Below, in pieces: positions 19,426-27,838 of a stretch of 64,000 nt of DNA. Numbering within the stretch: the first letter of the stretch is position 1; every line of letters begins with the position of its first letter. This DNA is from Streptomyces cyaneofuscatus (lineage in GTDB: Bacteria; Actinomycetota; Actinomycetes; Streptomycetales; Streptomycetaceae). Both the position numbers and the translations under genes were made by a program. Location: positions 62,001 to 126,000 of the forward strand of contig NZ_JOEM01000012.1 in NCBI RefSeq assembly GCF_000718135.1. The letters run 5' to 3'. Below the pieces are notes generated by a model. It was not told the origin of the DNA. It made no database searches and saw nothing but the letters and a program-made list of their open reading frames with translations.

Positions 19426-19719
19426 CCTGAGTCAGGGCTCCTCTCCACTGTTGTAAACCGGTGACTGTTACCGCACCGGGCGTTGCCGAGCCTACCCCCG
19501 CCGCGGGGCACACTTCCCGAGCACTTTCCAGGGTGCGGGCGGCCCGCGCACTTCGCCTCCCGGCGGACGGACTCCGTACATCGCACAGTCACCCTCAACA
19601 CGACCCCACCCCCGCGAAGGACGGTGTATCCCCAGCGTCTAGAGTGGTCGAGTTCGCGCAAGTCTTCACAAGGGCCGCTCGGCCCGGAGCTTGCTGGGAT
19701 TTCTCTGTCAGGGGTGTGC
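19426..19719. promoter_or_regulatory. Divergent tkt / ctaB promoter region
   Basis: This gene-free stretch separates two outward-facing operons. An imperfect palindrome CGGTGACTGTTACCG (19459-19473, one mismatched pair) lies upstream of tkt, and a TAGAGT -10-like hexamer at 19640-19645 faces ctaB. The long plus-strand frame that crosses it from 19483 has no good start before 19714-19720, so I read it as non-coding. Confidence 0.4.
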
Positions 19720-20667
19720 GTGACGGCCGTCGAGTCCCGACCCGCAGGGGTCGCCTTGACTCCCAGCCCAAGGGGCCATCGCCCGTACGGGGCCCGTGTC
19801 AAGGCATTCGTGGCGCTTACCAAGCCACGGATCATCGAGCTGTTGCTCATCACCACCGTTCCGGTGATGTTCCTCGCCGCCCAGGGCGTACCCGACCTGT
19901 GGCTGGTGCTCGCCACCACGCTGGGTGGTTATCTCTCCGCGGGCGGCGCCAACGCGCTGAACATGTACATCGACCGCGACATCGACGCGCTGATGGACCG
20001 TACGTCGCAGCGTCCGCTGGTCACCGGCATGGTCAGCCCGCGCGAGTGCCTGGCCTTCGGTATCGCCCTCGCGGTGATCTCGACGCTCTGGTTCGGACTG
20101 CTCGTCAACTGGCTGTCGGCCGCGCTCGCTCTCGGAGCGCTGCTCTTCTACGTCGTCGTCTACACGATGCTGCTGAAGCGCCGCACCTCCCAGAACATCA
20201 TCTGGGGCGGCATCGCCGGCTGCCTGCCGGTGCTCATCGGCTGGTCCTCCGTGACGAACTCCCTCTCCTGGGCCGCCGTCATCCTCTTCGCCGTCATCTT
20301 CTTCTGGACGCCGCCGCACTACTGGCCGCTCTCCATGAAGGTGAAGGACGACTACGCCCGGGTCGGCGTCCCGATGCTCCCGGTCATCGCCTCCAACCAG
20401 GTCGTGGCCCGGCAGATCGTCATCTACAGCTGGGTGATGGTCGGCGTCTCGCTGCTGCTCACCCCGCTGGGCTACACCGGCTGGTTCTACCTGTCGGTGG
20501 CGCTGCTGGCGGGCGGCTTCTGGCTCTGGGAGGCCCACGGGCTGCAGAACCGGGCCAGGGCCGGGGTGAGCGGCGCCAAGCTCAAGGAGATGCGGCTGTT
20601 CCACTGGTCCATCACCTACGTCTCACTGCTCTTCCTGGCCGTCGCGGTGGATCCCTTCCTCCGCTAG
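19720..20667 (+). CDS. ctaB: Protoheme IX farnesyltransferase (heme O synthase)
   Basis: 315 residues from GTG 19720; GTG 19714 is also possible, but AGGGG five bases upstream favours 19720. Integral membrane prenyltransferase of the UbiA superfamily that adds a farnesyl chain to heme b for cytochrome oxidase. Aspartate-rich motifs are intact: [18 protein letters not shown] and [12 protein letters not shown]. Eight or nine hydrophobic helices. It stands opposite ctaA, its partner in heme A synthesis, with only one small gene between. Ends just before a 17-base-pair hairpin. Confidence 0.96.
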   Translation: MTAVESRPAGVALTPSPRGHRPYGARVKAFVALTKPRIIELLLITTVPVMFLAAQGVPDLWLVLATTLGGYLSAGGANALNMYIDRDIDALMDRTSQRPLVTGMVSPRECLAFGIALAVISTLWFGLLVNWLSAALALGALLFYVVVYTMLLKRRTSQNIIWGGIAGCLPVLIGWSSVTNSLSWAAVILFAVIFFWTPPHYWPLSMKVKDDYARVGVPMLPVIASNQVVARQIVIYSWVMVGVSLLLTPLGYTGWFYLSVALLAGGFWLWEAHGLQNRARAGVSGAKLKEMRLFHWSITYVSLLFLAVAVDPFLR

Positions 20668-20679
20668 CCCAGATCTTCC

Positions 20680-20717
20680 CGGGCGGGTCACGTGGCACAA
20701 GCCACGTGACCCGCCCG
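20680..20717 (+). terminator. Terminator after ctaB
   Basis: A perfect 17-base-pair stem, CGGGCGGGTCACGTGGC (20680-20696) with its complement at 20701-20717, around an ACAA tetraloop. Confidence 0.9.
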
Positions 20718-20740
20718 TCGCCGTTCCCCCTACCCGTCGG

Positions 20741-20754
20741 TAGCATCCTGTTCA
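20741..20754 (+). promoter_or_regulatory. -10 box of a probably leaderless transcript
   Basis: TAGCAT (20741-20746) is followed by seven bases and then the ATG at 20754. No Shine-Dalgarno sequence is present. Transcription would start at or next to the A of ATG. Confidence 0.45.
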
Positions 20755-21131
20755 TGGGAGAGACGGCAGCAGACGCAGCAGAGACCGGGCAGACCTCGCG
20801 GACGGACGCCAGGAAGGCGGCCCGCGCGGAGCGCAGGGCGGCGAAGCTGGCCCGCGAGATCGGGTCCTTCGCCAAGGAGCACGGCGGCGCCGAAGGGCAG
20901 CTCGCCTACATCGGCCAGGCGGGCGCCCGCATCGTCCTGGTCGGCCAGGACGGCGCCTGGGGCGACCTGGTGGCTCCGACGTACGCCGTGGCCGAGAGCG
21001 CGGCGGAGAAGTCCGGGATCACGATGCACGAGGAGTTCGACGGCGACTTCGCCCTCAAGGTCCGCACGGGTCCCTACGAGTGGTCGCGGATGGCCGGGAT
21101 CCAGGTCGGCGGCCCGTCCAACGACAGCTGA
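20754..21131 (+). CDS. Conserved actinobacterial protein of unknown function
   Basis: 125 residues. I do not recognise a named family. An acidic/alanine-rich start is followed by a strongly basic helix (RTDARKAARAERRAAKLARE) and then a compact alpha/beta-looking domain (GQLAYIGQAGARIVLVGQDGAWGDLVAP in two parts, MHEEFDGDFALKVRTGPYEW). No signal peptide or membrane helix. It stands alone between two perfect hairpins, and its -10 box lies seven bases from the ATG, so the mRNA is probably leaderless. Convergent with ctaA. Confidence 0.75.
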   Translation: MGETAADAAETGQTSRTDARKAARAERRAAKLAREIGSFAKEHGGAEGQLAYIGQAGARIVLVGQDGAWGDLVAPTYAVAESAAEKSGITMHEEFDGDFALKVRTGPYEWSRMAGIQVGGPSNDS

Positions 21132-21136
21132 GCGGG

Positions 21137-21182
21137 TACGACGAAGGGGCGGCGGGCACAGGCCCGCCGCCCCTTCGTCGTA
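21137..21182. terminator. Bidirectional terminator between convergent genes
   Basis: An uninterrupted 21-base-pair stem (21137-21157 with 21162-21182; core GGGGCGGCGGGC/GCCCGCCGCCCC) and a four-base loop, between the 125-residue gene and the ctaA stop. Confidence 0.9.
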
Positions 21183-21189
21183 CGGCCGT

Positions 21190-22167
21190 TCAGAGTGCCT
21201 GAGCCGACTCCCGCTGCTCGTCGGAGGCGGACGGGCCCGGCAGCACGGCCAGCTCCTCGTCGCCGCGCTCGCGCATGCTCATCACCAGGCGGATCACGGC
21301 GATCCACAGGATGGCGGAGCCGAACATATGGATGCCGACCAGGATCTCGGGGACGTCGCTGAAGTACTGCACGTACCCGATCGCGCCCTGGGCGAGCAGC
21401 ACGACCAGCAGGTCACGGGCGCGCGCCCGGGTGTCGGCGGGGGCGTCGACCACCCGCAGGGCCAGCCACATCGCGATGGCCAGCGCGCAGACCACCCAGG
21501 CGGCGATGGCGTGGACGTGTGCGGCGGCCGACCAGTCCCACGGCATGCGCGGTACGTCGCTGCTGTCGCCCGCGTGCTTGCCGGAACCGGTCACCGAGGT
21601 GCCGAGCACGATGAGGACCACCGTGGTCGCCAGGATGGCCCAGGAGAGCCGGCGTACCGGCAGGGGAGCGCGGGGGCGGGCCGGGCCGTCGCCCTCGCCG
21701 ATCCGGACCCAGGTGATCACGGCGATCGCCAGGAGCACGTTGGCCAGCAGGAAGTGCCCGGCCACCGTCCACGGGTTGAGTCCCGCCCAGACCGTGATCC
21801 CGCCGAGGACGGCGTTGCCCAGCACGATCCAGAACTGCAACCAGGCCAGCCGGGTCAGCTTGCGGCGGCGCGGCTTCATCGAACTGACGGCGATGATCGC
21901 CCAGCCGACGGCGGCCGACAGGACGTACGCCAGCAGCCGGTTGCCGAACTCGATCGCGCCGTGCAGACCCTGCTCGGGCGTCGCGAAGAGGCTGTCGTCG
22001 GTGCACTTGGGCCAGGTGTCGCAGCCGAGACCGGAACCGGTCAGCCGGACGGCGCCGCCGGTCACGATGATGAAGACGCTCATCATCACGGCGGAGAGCG
22101 CGGCACGCTTCACCACTTTGGTGGAGGGCGTCCAGCGCTTGGCGATGGCAGAGATGGGGGTTTCCAC
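21190..22167 (-). CDS. ctaA: Heme A synthase (COX15/CtaA family)
   Basis: About 325 residues. Membrane enzyme that oxidises the C8 methyl of heme O to heme A. Eight helices; N-terminal half has VTGGAVRLTGSGLGCDTWPKC and HGAIEFGNRLLAY, C-terminal half VTGSGKHAGD, HVHAIAAWVV and GIHMFGSAILWIAV, the paired histidine motifs of the family. Neither candidate start has a ribosome site. I choose GTG 22167 because TACGAT, seven bases upstream, would make a leaderless transcript; ATG 22176 would overlap that -10 box but remains possible. Faces ctaB. Confidence 0.92.
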   Translation of the reverse strand: METPISAIAKRWTPSTKVVKRAALSAVMMSVFIIVTGGAVRLTGSGLGCDTWPKCTDDSLFATPEQGLHGAIEFGNRLLAYVLSAAVGWAIIAVSSMKPRRRKLTRLAWLQFWIVLGNAVLGGITVWAGLNPWTVAGHFLLANVLLAIAVITWVRIGEGDGPARPRAPLPVRRLSWAILATTVVLIVLGTSVTGSGKHAGDSSDVPRMPWDWSAAAHVHAIAAWVVCALAIAMWLALRVVDAPADTRARARDLLVVLLAQGAIGYVQYFSDVPEILVGIHMFGSAILWIAVIRLVMSMRERGDEELAVLPGPSASDEQRESAQAL

Positions 22168-22244
22168 GCGGACCATCGTAGGACGGGGCTTGTGCGCGTT
22201 TTCACGAGGGGTGGGTTCGTGGCGGCTTGCCCTGGCTGGTCCCG

Positions 22245-23012
22245 CTACTCCCAGCGGAAGAACTTCGCCGCCGCGCCTAGCCCCAGCACCGCCCACACCG
22301 CCAGGATCCCGGCCTGGGCCCACGGCATCGACGCGCCGTGCTGGAGGACGTCCCGCAGCCCCTCGGAGAGCGCCGAGATGGGCAGCAGCCCCAGCACCGA
22401 CTGCACCGCGTCCGGGAACTTGTCCAGCGGCACGATGACCCCGCCGCCGACCAGCAGCAGCAGGAAGACCAGGTTGGCGGCGGCGAGCGTCGCCTCGGCC
22501 TTCAGCGTCCCGGCCATCAGCAGCCCGAGCCCGGAGAACGCGGCGGTCCCCAGCACCAGGAGCAGCAGCACGGAGAGCGGGTTGCCCTGCGGCGACCAGC
22601 CCAGCGCGAAGGCGATCGCCGTCAGCAGCAGCACCTGGAGCACCTCGGTGACCAGCACCGACAGGGTCTTCGCCGCCATCAGCGCCCAGCGGGGCAGCGG
22701 GGAGGCCCCGAGGCGCTTGAGGACTCCGTAACGGCGCTCGAAGCCGGTGGCGATGGCCTGGCCGGTGAAGGCGGTCGACATCACGGCGAGGGCGAGGATG
22801 CCCGGGGCCAGGAAGTCGACCGACGCGCCCGAGCCCGTGTCGACGATGTCGACCGCGCTGAACAGCACGAGCAGCAGCGTCGGGATGATCACCGTCAGCA
22901 GCAACTGCTCGCCGTTGCGCAGCAGCATCCGGGTCTCCAGCGCGGTCTGCGCGGCGATCATCCGGGGGAGCGGGGCGGCGCCGGGGCGCGGGGTGTACGT
23001 ACCGGCGCTCAT
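22245..23012 (-). CDS. ABC-2 type transporter permease
   Basis: 255 residues, start ATG 23012 overlapping the stop of the ATPase gene (ATGA). Six hydrophobic segments with the ABC-2 layout: N-terminal cytoplasmic arm (MIAAQTALETRMLLRNGEQL), LLTVIIPTLLLVLFSAVDI, then ERRYGVLKRLGASPLPRWAL, which is the usual cytoplasmic coupling loop. With the ATPase it forms an exporter, likely of a drug, lipid or peptide; the substrate is unknown. The upstream open frame to 24011 is shadow. Stops about 80 bases before the ctaA start. Confidence 0.9.
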   Translation of the reverse strand: MSAGTYTPRPGAAPLPRMIAAQTALETRMLLRNGEQLLLTVIIPTLLLVLFSAVDIVDTGSGASVDFLAPGILALAVMSTAFTGQAIATGFERRYGVLKRLGASPLPRWALMAAKTLSVLVTEVLQVLLLTAIAFALGWSPQGNPLSVLLLLVLGTAAFSGLGLLMAGTLKAEATLAAANLVFLLLLVGGGVIVPLDKFPDAVQSVLGLLPISALSEGLRDVLQHGASMPWAQAGILAVWAVLGLGAAAKFFRWE

Positions 23013-23935
23013 GCGCGCAGCTCCTTGCCGGTCAGTTCGAGGAAGACGTCCTCCAGGGTGTGCCGCTCCACCGAGATGCCCTCGGGCATCACACCGTGCT
23101 GGGCGCACCAGGAGGTGACGGTGGCCAGCAGCTGCGGGTCGACGGTCCCGGTGATGCGGTACGTCCCCGGGACCGGCTCGGCGGCCTCGGAGCCGTCGGG
23201 CAGCGCCTTGACCAGGGAGCCGAGGTCGAGCCCCGTACGGCCGGTGAAGCGCAGGGTGTTCTCGGCGCCGCCCCGGCAGAGCTGCTCGGGGGAGCCCTGG
23301 GCGATGACCCGGCCCGCGTCGATGATCGCGACGTCGTCGGCCAGGGCCTCGGCCTCGTCCATGAAGTGGGTCGTCAGCACCACGGAGACGCCGTCGGCGC
23401 GCAGCTCGCGCACCAGGTCCCAGGTCGAGCGGCGGGCCTGCGGGTCGAGCCCGGCGGTCGGCTCGTCCAGGAAGACCAGCTCGGGCCGGCCGACGACCGC
23501 GAGGGCCAGGGCGAGGCGCTGCTGCTGGCCGCCGGAGAGCCGGCGGTAGGTGGTGCGGCCGCAGGAGCCGAGGCCGAGGCGCTCGATCAGGACGTCCACG
23601 TCCAGTGGGTGGGCGTGGAGCTTGGCCATGTGGCGGAGCATCTCGTCGGCGCGGGCGCCGGAGTAGACGCCGCCGGACTGGAGCATGACCCCGATCCGGG
23701 GGCGCAGCCGCTCCGCGTCGGCGACCGGGTCGAGTCCGAGGACCCGTACGGTGCCGGCGTCGGGGCGGCGGTAACCCTCGCAGGTCTCGACCGTGGTGGT
23801 CTTCCCGGCGCCGTTCGGGCCGAGGACGGCCGTCACCGCGCCCGACGCCACGACCAGATCGAGGCCGTCCACCGCGGTCTTCGTGCCGTACCGCTTCACC
23901 AGGCCCTTGACCTGTACGACGGGCTCGTTCTCCAT
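23009..23935 (-). CDS. ABC transporter ATP-binding protein (DrrA-type exporter)
   Basis: 308 residues. Walker A GPNGAGKTTT at about residue 40, Q-loop VMLQSGGVY, signature LSGGQQQR, Walker B LVFLDEPTAGLD, and switch His in LTTHFMDEAE. The C-terminal 85 residues are the extension seen in ABC-2 drug exporters of the DrrA group. Couples ATP hydrolysis to the downstream permease. A TAGACT -10-like box (minus strand, 23944-23949) ends eight bases before the ATG, so the transcript may be leaderless. Divergent from sufR; a role in exporting a cofactor-related compound is only a guess from position. Confidence 0.92.
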   Translation of the reverse strand: MENEPVVQVKGLVKRYGTKTAVDGLDLVVASGAVTAVLGPNGAGKTTTVETCEGYRRPDAGTVRVLGLDPVADAERLRPRIGVMLQSGGVYSGARADEMLRHMAKLHAHPLDVDVLIERLGLGSCGRTTYRRLSGGQQQRLALALAVVGRPELVFLDEPTAGLDPQARRSTWDLVRELRADGVSVVLTTHFMDEAEALADDVAIIDAGRVIAQGSPEQLCRGGAENTLRFTGRTGLDLGSLVKALPDGSEAAEPVPGTYRITGTVDPQLLATVTSWCAQHGVMPEGISVERHTLEDVFLELTGKELRA

Positions 23936-23985
23936 GGCGCGTAAGTCTAGGCAGGGGTTCAGGCCGCCCCTCTGCCGGGGCCAGA

Positions 23986-23999
23986 TTAGGTAACCCTAA
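23986..23999. promoter_or_regulatory. Palindrome TTAGG-N4-CCTAA between the ABC exporter and sufR
   Basis: TTAGGTAACCCTAA is a 14-base inverted repeat with five-base arms in the divergent region. The arms resemble those of actinobacterial iron boxes (DmdR/IdeR), but the canonical box is 19 bases with a longer centre, so the assignment is open. Confidence 0.3.
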
Positions 24000-24035
24000 G
24001 TGACGAACCACACCGTAGATCGTTTCGGACCGTGG

Positions 24036-24072
24036 TTGTCATGGCCGAATGAATTACGCAACAATGGTGTTG
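24036..24072 (+). promoter_or_regulatory. sufR promoter with overlapping SufR operator
   Basis: -35 TTGTCA (24036-24041), an 18-base spacer, -10 AACAAT (24060-24065), then the GTG start codon at 24072, so the mRNA is probably leaderless. The 14-base palindrome CAACAATGGTGTTG (24059-24072) covers the -10 and start. It fits the CAAC-N6-GTTG pattern reported for Streptomyces SufR, here with a five-base arm (CAACA/TGTTG). Holo-SufR bound here would block its own operon. Confidence 0.75.
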
Positions 24073-24815
24073 TGAAATACGACGGTGGGTCTCCTCAGGA
24101 GGAACTCGCGACCGGTGAGCGCTCGACGCGCAACCGGGTCGCGCGCTCCATCCTGGACCACGGTCCGTCCACAGCCGCCGATCTGGCCAAGCGCGTCGGT
24201 CTCACTCAGGCCGCCGTCCGCCGCCACCTGGACGCCCTCGTCTCCGACGGGGTCGTGGAAGCCCGTGAACAGCGGGTCTACGGGGCGCGGACCCGCGGCA
24301 GGCCCGCCAAGGTGTTCGCCTTGACGGACTGCGGCCGGGACGCCTTCGACCAGTCCTACGACAAGCTGGCCGCGGACGCCCTGCGCTTCATCGCCGAATC
24401 CGGCGGGGACGAGGCGGTCACCGCCTTCGCCCGGGCCCGGATGGCGGCGATGGGCGAGGCGTACCGCGCCGCGGTCGAGGCCGCGGAGCCCTCGGAGCGC
24501 ACCGAGGCCCTTGCCAGGGCCCTGAGCGCCGACGGGTACGCTGCTACGGCGCGCAGCGCGCCGGGCCCGCAGCAGGGCGAGCAGCTGTGCCAGCACCACT
24601 GCCCGGTGGCGCATGTCGCCGAGCAGTTCCCACAGCTGTGCGAGGCGGAGACGGAATTCTTCTCCAGCCTCCTCGGGACCCATGTGCAGCGTCTGGCCAC
24701 CCTTGCCCACGGCGACGGCGTGTGCACGACATATGTGCCGCGCAGCGGCCAGGCAGCACCCCCACAGACCACCCATTCAGCATCTGCAAGCACGGCCGGG
24801 AGGAACCCCGCATGA
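24072..24815 (+). CDS. sufR: Iron-sulfur-sensing repressor SufR
   Basis: 247 residues from GTG 24072. ArsR/DeoR-like winged helix at about residues 25-90 ([51 protein letters not shown]). The C-terminal part has the cysteines expected to hold an Fe-S cluster: [18 protein letters not shown] and later GVCTTY. In cluster-bound form SufR represses suf genes; loss of the cluster relieves it. An in-frame open stretch back to 24000 lacks a start as good as this one. First gene of the suf operon; its stop overlaps the sufB ATG. Confidence 0.93.
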   Translation: MKYDGGSPQEELATGERSTRNRVARSILDHGPSTAADLAKRVGLTQAAVRRHLDALVSDGVVEAREQRVYGARTRGRPAKVFALTDCGRDAFDQSYDKLAADALRFIAESGGDEAVTAFARARMAAMGEAYRAAVEAAEPSERTEALARALSADGYAATARSAPGPQQGEQLCQHHCPVAHVAEQFPQLCEAETEFFSSLLGTHVQRLATLAHGDGVCTTYVPRSGQAAPPQTTHSASASTAGRNPA

Positions 24816-26233
24816 CGCTCCCCACGGAGACTGCCCACCCTGAGCTCGAGGGTCTGGGTACGTACGAATTCGGCTGGGCCGACTCCGACGCGGCAGGCGC
24901 GGCGGCGAAGCGCGGCCTGTCCGAGGCTGTCGTCCGCGACATCTCGGAGAAGAAGAACGAGCCCGAGTGGATGCTGAAGCTGCGGCTCAAGGGCCTCAAG
25001 CTCTTCGGCAAGAAGCCCATGCCGAACTGGGGCTCGGACCTGTCGGGCATCGACTTCGACAACATCAAGTACTTCGTGCGGTCCACGGAGAAGCAGGCGG
25101 CCTCCTGGGAGGAGCTGCCCGAGGACATCAAGAACACGTACGACAAGCTCGGCATCCCCGAGGCGGAGAAGCAGCGCCTCGTCGCCGGTGTCGCCGCGCA
25201 GTACGAGTCCGAGGTCGTCTACCACCAGATCAACGAGGAGCTGGAGGCGCAGGGTGTCATCTTCATGGACACCGACACCGCGCTGAAGGAGCACCCGGAG
25301 CTCTTCAAGGAGTACTTCGGCACCGTCATCCCCGTCGGTGACAACAAGTTCGCCTCGCTGAACTCGGCCGTGTGGTCCGGCGGCTCGTTCATCTACGTGC
25401 CCAAGGGTGTCCACGTCGAGATCCCGCTCCAGGCCTACTTCCGTATCAACACGGAGAACATGGGCCAGTTCGAGCGGACGCTGATCATCGTCGACGAGGA
25501 CGCCTACGTCCACTACGTCGAGGGCTGCACCGCCCCGATCTACTCCTCGGACTCGCTGCACAGCGCCGTGGTCGAGATCATCGTGAAGAAGGGCGGCCGC
25601 TGCCGCTACACGACGATCCAGAACTGGTCGAACAACGTCTACAACCTGGTCACCAAGCGCGCCGTGGCCTACGAGGGCGCGACCATGGAGTGGGTCGACG
25701 GCAACATCGGCTCCAAGGTGACCATGAAGTACCCGGCCATCTACCTGATGGGCGAGCACGCCAAGGGTGAGACCCTCTCCATCGCCTTCGCGGGCGAGGG
25801 CCAGCACCAGGACGCCGGCGCCAAGATGGTCCACATGGCGCCGAACACCTCCTCGAACATCGTCTCCAAGTCGGTGGCGCGAGGCGGCGGCCGTACGTCC
25901 TACCGCGGTCTGATCGAGATCGGCGAGGGCGCGCCGGGCGCGAAGTCCAACGTGCTCTGCGACGCTCTGCTCGTCGACACGATCTCCCGCTCGGACACCT
26001 ACCCCTACGTCGACGTCCGCGAGGACGACGTGTCGATGGGCCACGAGGCGACCGTCTCCAAGGTCTCCGAGGACCAGCTCTTCTACCTCATGAGCCGCGG
26101 ACTCACCGAGTTCGAGGCCATGGCGATGATCGTGCGCGGCTTCGTCGAGCCGATCGCGAAGGAGCTGCCCATGGAGTACGCCCTGGAGCTCAACCGGCTG
26201 ATCGAGCTGCAGATGGAGGGTTCGGTCGGCTAG
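24812..26233 (+). CDS. sufB: Fe-S cluster assembly scaffold SufB
   Basis: 473 residues, ATG overlapping the sufR stop (ATGA). Core of the SufBC2D scaffold on which clusters are built. Right-handed beta-helix region includes [51 protein letters not shown] and [19 protein letters not shown]. Conserved C-terminal elements [20 protein letters not shown] are present. The key cysteine of EGCTAP is intact. Followed by two small inverted repeats before sufD. Confidence 0.97.
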   Translation: MTLPTETAHPELEGLGTYEFGWADSDAAGAAAKRGLSEAVVRDISEKKNEPEWMLKLRLKGLKLFGKKPMPNWGSDLSGIDFDNIKYFVRSTEKQAASWEELPEDIKNTYDKLGIPEAEKQRLVAGVAAQYESEVVYHQINEELEAQGVIFMDTDTALKEHPELFKEYFGTVIPVGDNKFASLNSAVWSGGSFIYVPKGVHVEIPLQAYFRINTENMGQFERTLIIVDEDAYVHYVEGCTAPIYSSDSLHSAVVEIIVKKGGRCRYTTIQNWSNNVYNLVTKRAVAYEGATMEWVDGNIGSKVTMKYPAIYLMGEHAKGETLSIAFAGEGQHQDAGAKMVHMAPNTSSNIVSKSVARGGGRTSYRGLIEIGEGAPGAKSNVLCDALLVDTISRSDTYPYVDVREDDVSMGHEATVSKVSEDQLFYLMSRGLTEFEAMAMIVRGFVEPIAKELPMEYALELNRLIELQMEGSVG

Positions 26234-26254
26234 GTCCTCGTACGAGGATCCTGT

Positions 26255-26277
26255 GGGGCGGCCCTCGCGGCCGCCCC
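26255..26277 (+). terminator. Hairpin between sufB and sufD
   Basis: GGGGCGGCC (26255-26263) pairs with GGCCGCCCC (26269-26277) around CTCGC; a separate perfect palindrome TCCTCGTACGAGGA sits just before it (26235-26248). No T run follows. It may be a partial terminator or a stability element setting SufB above SufD. Confidence 0.5.
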
Positions 26278-26332
26278 CGCCCCCACCGAACCACCCCCCT
26301 TCTTGACTGAGAAAGCGAGCACTACGACAGCC

Positions 26333-27514
26333 ATGGCTGAGGCTCAGAACACTCCGGTGGGCTCCACCACCGCCGGCTCCATCGCGGTGGCCGCCGAGTC
26401 GACCGTCGCCACGCGCATGAGCGCACCCCCGTCCTTCGACGTCGCGGACTTCCCCGTCCCGCACGGTCGCGAGGAGGAGTGGCGCTTCACCCCGCTGGAG
26501 CGGCTGCGCGGCCTGCACGACGGCACCGCCGTCGCCACGGGCAGCGGCGTGAAGGTCGCGATCGACGCGCCCGACGGCGTCACCGTCGAGACCGTCGGCC
26601 GCGACGACGCGCGGCTCGGCAAGGCCGGTACGCCGGTGGACCGGGTCGCCGCCCAGGCGTACAGCTCCTTCGAGCAGGCCTCGGTCGTCACCGTCGCCAA
26701 GGAGGCCGTGCTCGCCGAGCCGATCCGGATCACCGTGCACGGCGAGGGCGGCACCGCCTACGGCCACCAGCTCATCGAGCTGAAGGCCTTCGCCGAGGCC
26801 GTCGTCGTCATCGACCACACCGGTGATGCGGTGCTCGCCGCCAACGTCGACTACGTCCTCGGTGACGGCGCCAAACTGACCGTCGTCTCCGTCCAGGACT
26901 GGGACGACACGGCCGTCCACGTCGGCCAGCACAACGCGCTGGTCGGCCGGGACGCCTCCTTCAAGTCGATCGTCGTCACCTTCGGCGGCGACCTGGTCCG
27001 CCTGCACCCGCGGGTCGCCTACGCGGCGCCCGGCGGCGAGGCGGAGCTCTTCGGTCTGTACTTCACCGACAAGGGCCAGCACCAGGAGCACCGCCTCCTG
27101 GTCGACCACAACACCCCGCACTGCAAGTCCAACGCGGTGTACAAGGGCGCACTCCAGGGCGACGGCGCGCACGCCGTCTGGATCGGCGACGTCCTCATCC
27201 AGGCCGCGGCCGAGGGCACCGACACCTACGAGATGAACCGGAACCTCGTCCTCACCGACGGCGCCCGGGTCGACTCCGTACCCAACCTGGAGATCGAGAC
27301 CGGCGAGATCGTCGGCGCCGGCCACGCCTCGGCGACCGGCCGCTTCGACGACGAGCAGCTGTTCTACCTCCAGTCCCGCGGCATCCCGGCCGAGGAGGCC
27401 CGCCGCCTGGTCGTGCGCGGCTTCTTCGCCGAGCTCGTCCAGCAGATCGGCCTGCCCGACGTGGAAGCGCGTCTGCTCGACAAGATCGAGACCGAGCTGA
27501 GGGCGTCCGTCTGA
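26333..27514 (+). CDS. sufD: Fe-S cluster assembly protein SufD
   Basis: 393 residues from ATG 26333. An in-frame TTG at 26303 would add ten residues but has no ribosome site. SufD pairs with SufB and SufC and is needed for iron entry. Recognised from VPHGREEEWRFTPLERLRGL, YGHQLIELKAFAEAVVVIDH, KGQHQEHRLLVDHNTPHCKS and SRGIPAEEARRLVVRGFFAE. The stop overlaps the start of the next gene by one base (TGATG), so translation is coupled. Confidence 0.96.
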   Translation: MAEAQNTPVGSTTAGSIAVAAESTVATRMSAPPSFDVADFPVPHGREEEWRFTPLERLRGLHDGTAVATGSGVKVAIDAPDGVTVETVGRDDARLGKAGTPVDRVAAQAYSSFEQASVVTVAKEAVLAEPIRITVHGEGGTAYGHQLIELKAFAEAVVVIDHTGDAVLAANVDYVLGDGAKLTVVSVQDWDDTAVHVGQHNALVGRDASFKSIVVTFGGDLVRLHPRVAYAAPGGEAELFGLYFTDKGQHQEHRLLVDHNTPHCKSNAVYKGALQGDGAHAVWIGDVLIQAAAEGTDTYEMNRNLVLTDGARVDSVPNLEIETGEIVGAGHASATGRFDDEQLFYLQSRGIPAEEARRLVVRGFFAELVQQIGLPDVEARLLDKIETELRASV

Positions 27515-27831
27515 TGTCCTTCGTCAAGGCGTGCGCGCTGAGTGAGCTGGAGGACGACACCCCGAAGCGGGTGGAGCTCGACGGCACACCGGTCTCCGTC
27601 GTCCGCACCGAGGGCGAGGTGTTCGCGATCAACGACATCTGCTCGCACGCGAACGTGTCGCTCTCGGAGGGCGAGGTGGAGGACTGTGCGATCGAGTGCT
27701 GGCTGCACGGCTCGTCGTTCGACCTCCGCACCGGCAAGCCGTCCGGCCTTCCCGCGACGCGCCCCGTCCCCGTATACCCCGTAAAGATCGAAGGGGACGA
27801 TGTGCTCGTCTCCGTCACCCAGGAGTCCTGA
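27514..27831 (+). CDS. Rieske-type [2Fe-2S] ferredoxin in the suf operon
   Basis: 105 residues. A Rieske domain with both cluster-binding boxes, CSHANVSLSEG and CWLHGS, spaced as in dioxygenase ferredoxin subunits. Almost all actinobacterial suf operons carry this gene between sufD and sufC. It may deliver electrons for cluster assembly or act as a test client; the exact function is not established. Overlaps sufD by one base and is seven bases before sufC. Confidence 0.92.
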   Translation: MSFVKACALSELEDDTPKRVELDGTPVSVVRTEGEVFAINDICSHANVSLSEGEVEDCAIECWLHGSSFDLRTGKPSGLPATRPVPVYPVKIEGDDVLVSVTQES

Positions 27832-27838
27832 GTCACCC

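Noticed and set aside
24356..27325. A 989-codon minus-strand open frame antisense to sufR-sufB-sufD
   Set aside because: It mirrors strongly conserved plus-strand genes. Its composition (Val/Asp/Gly/Arg-rich without domains) is typical of the antisense frame of high-GC coding DNA.
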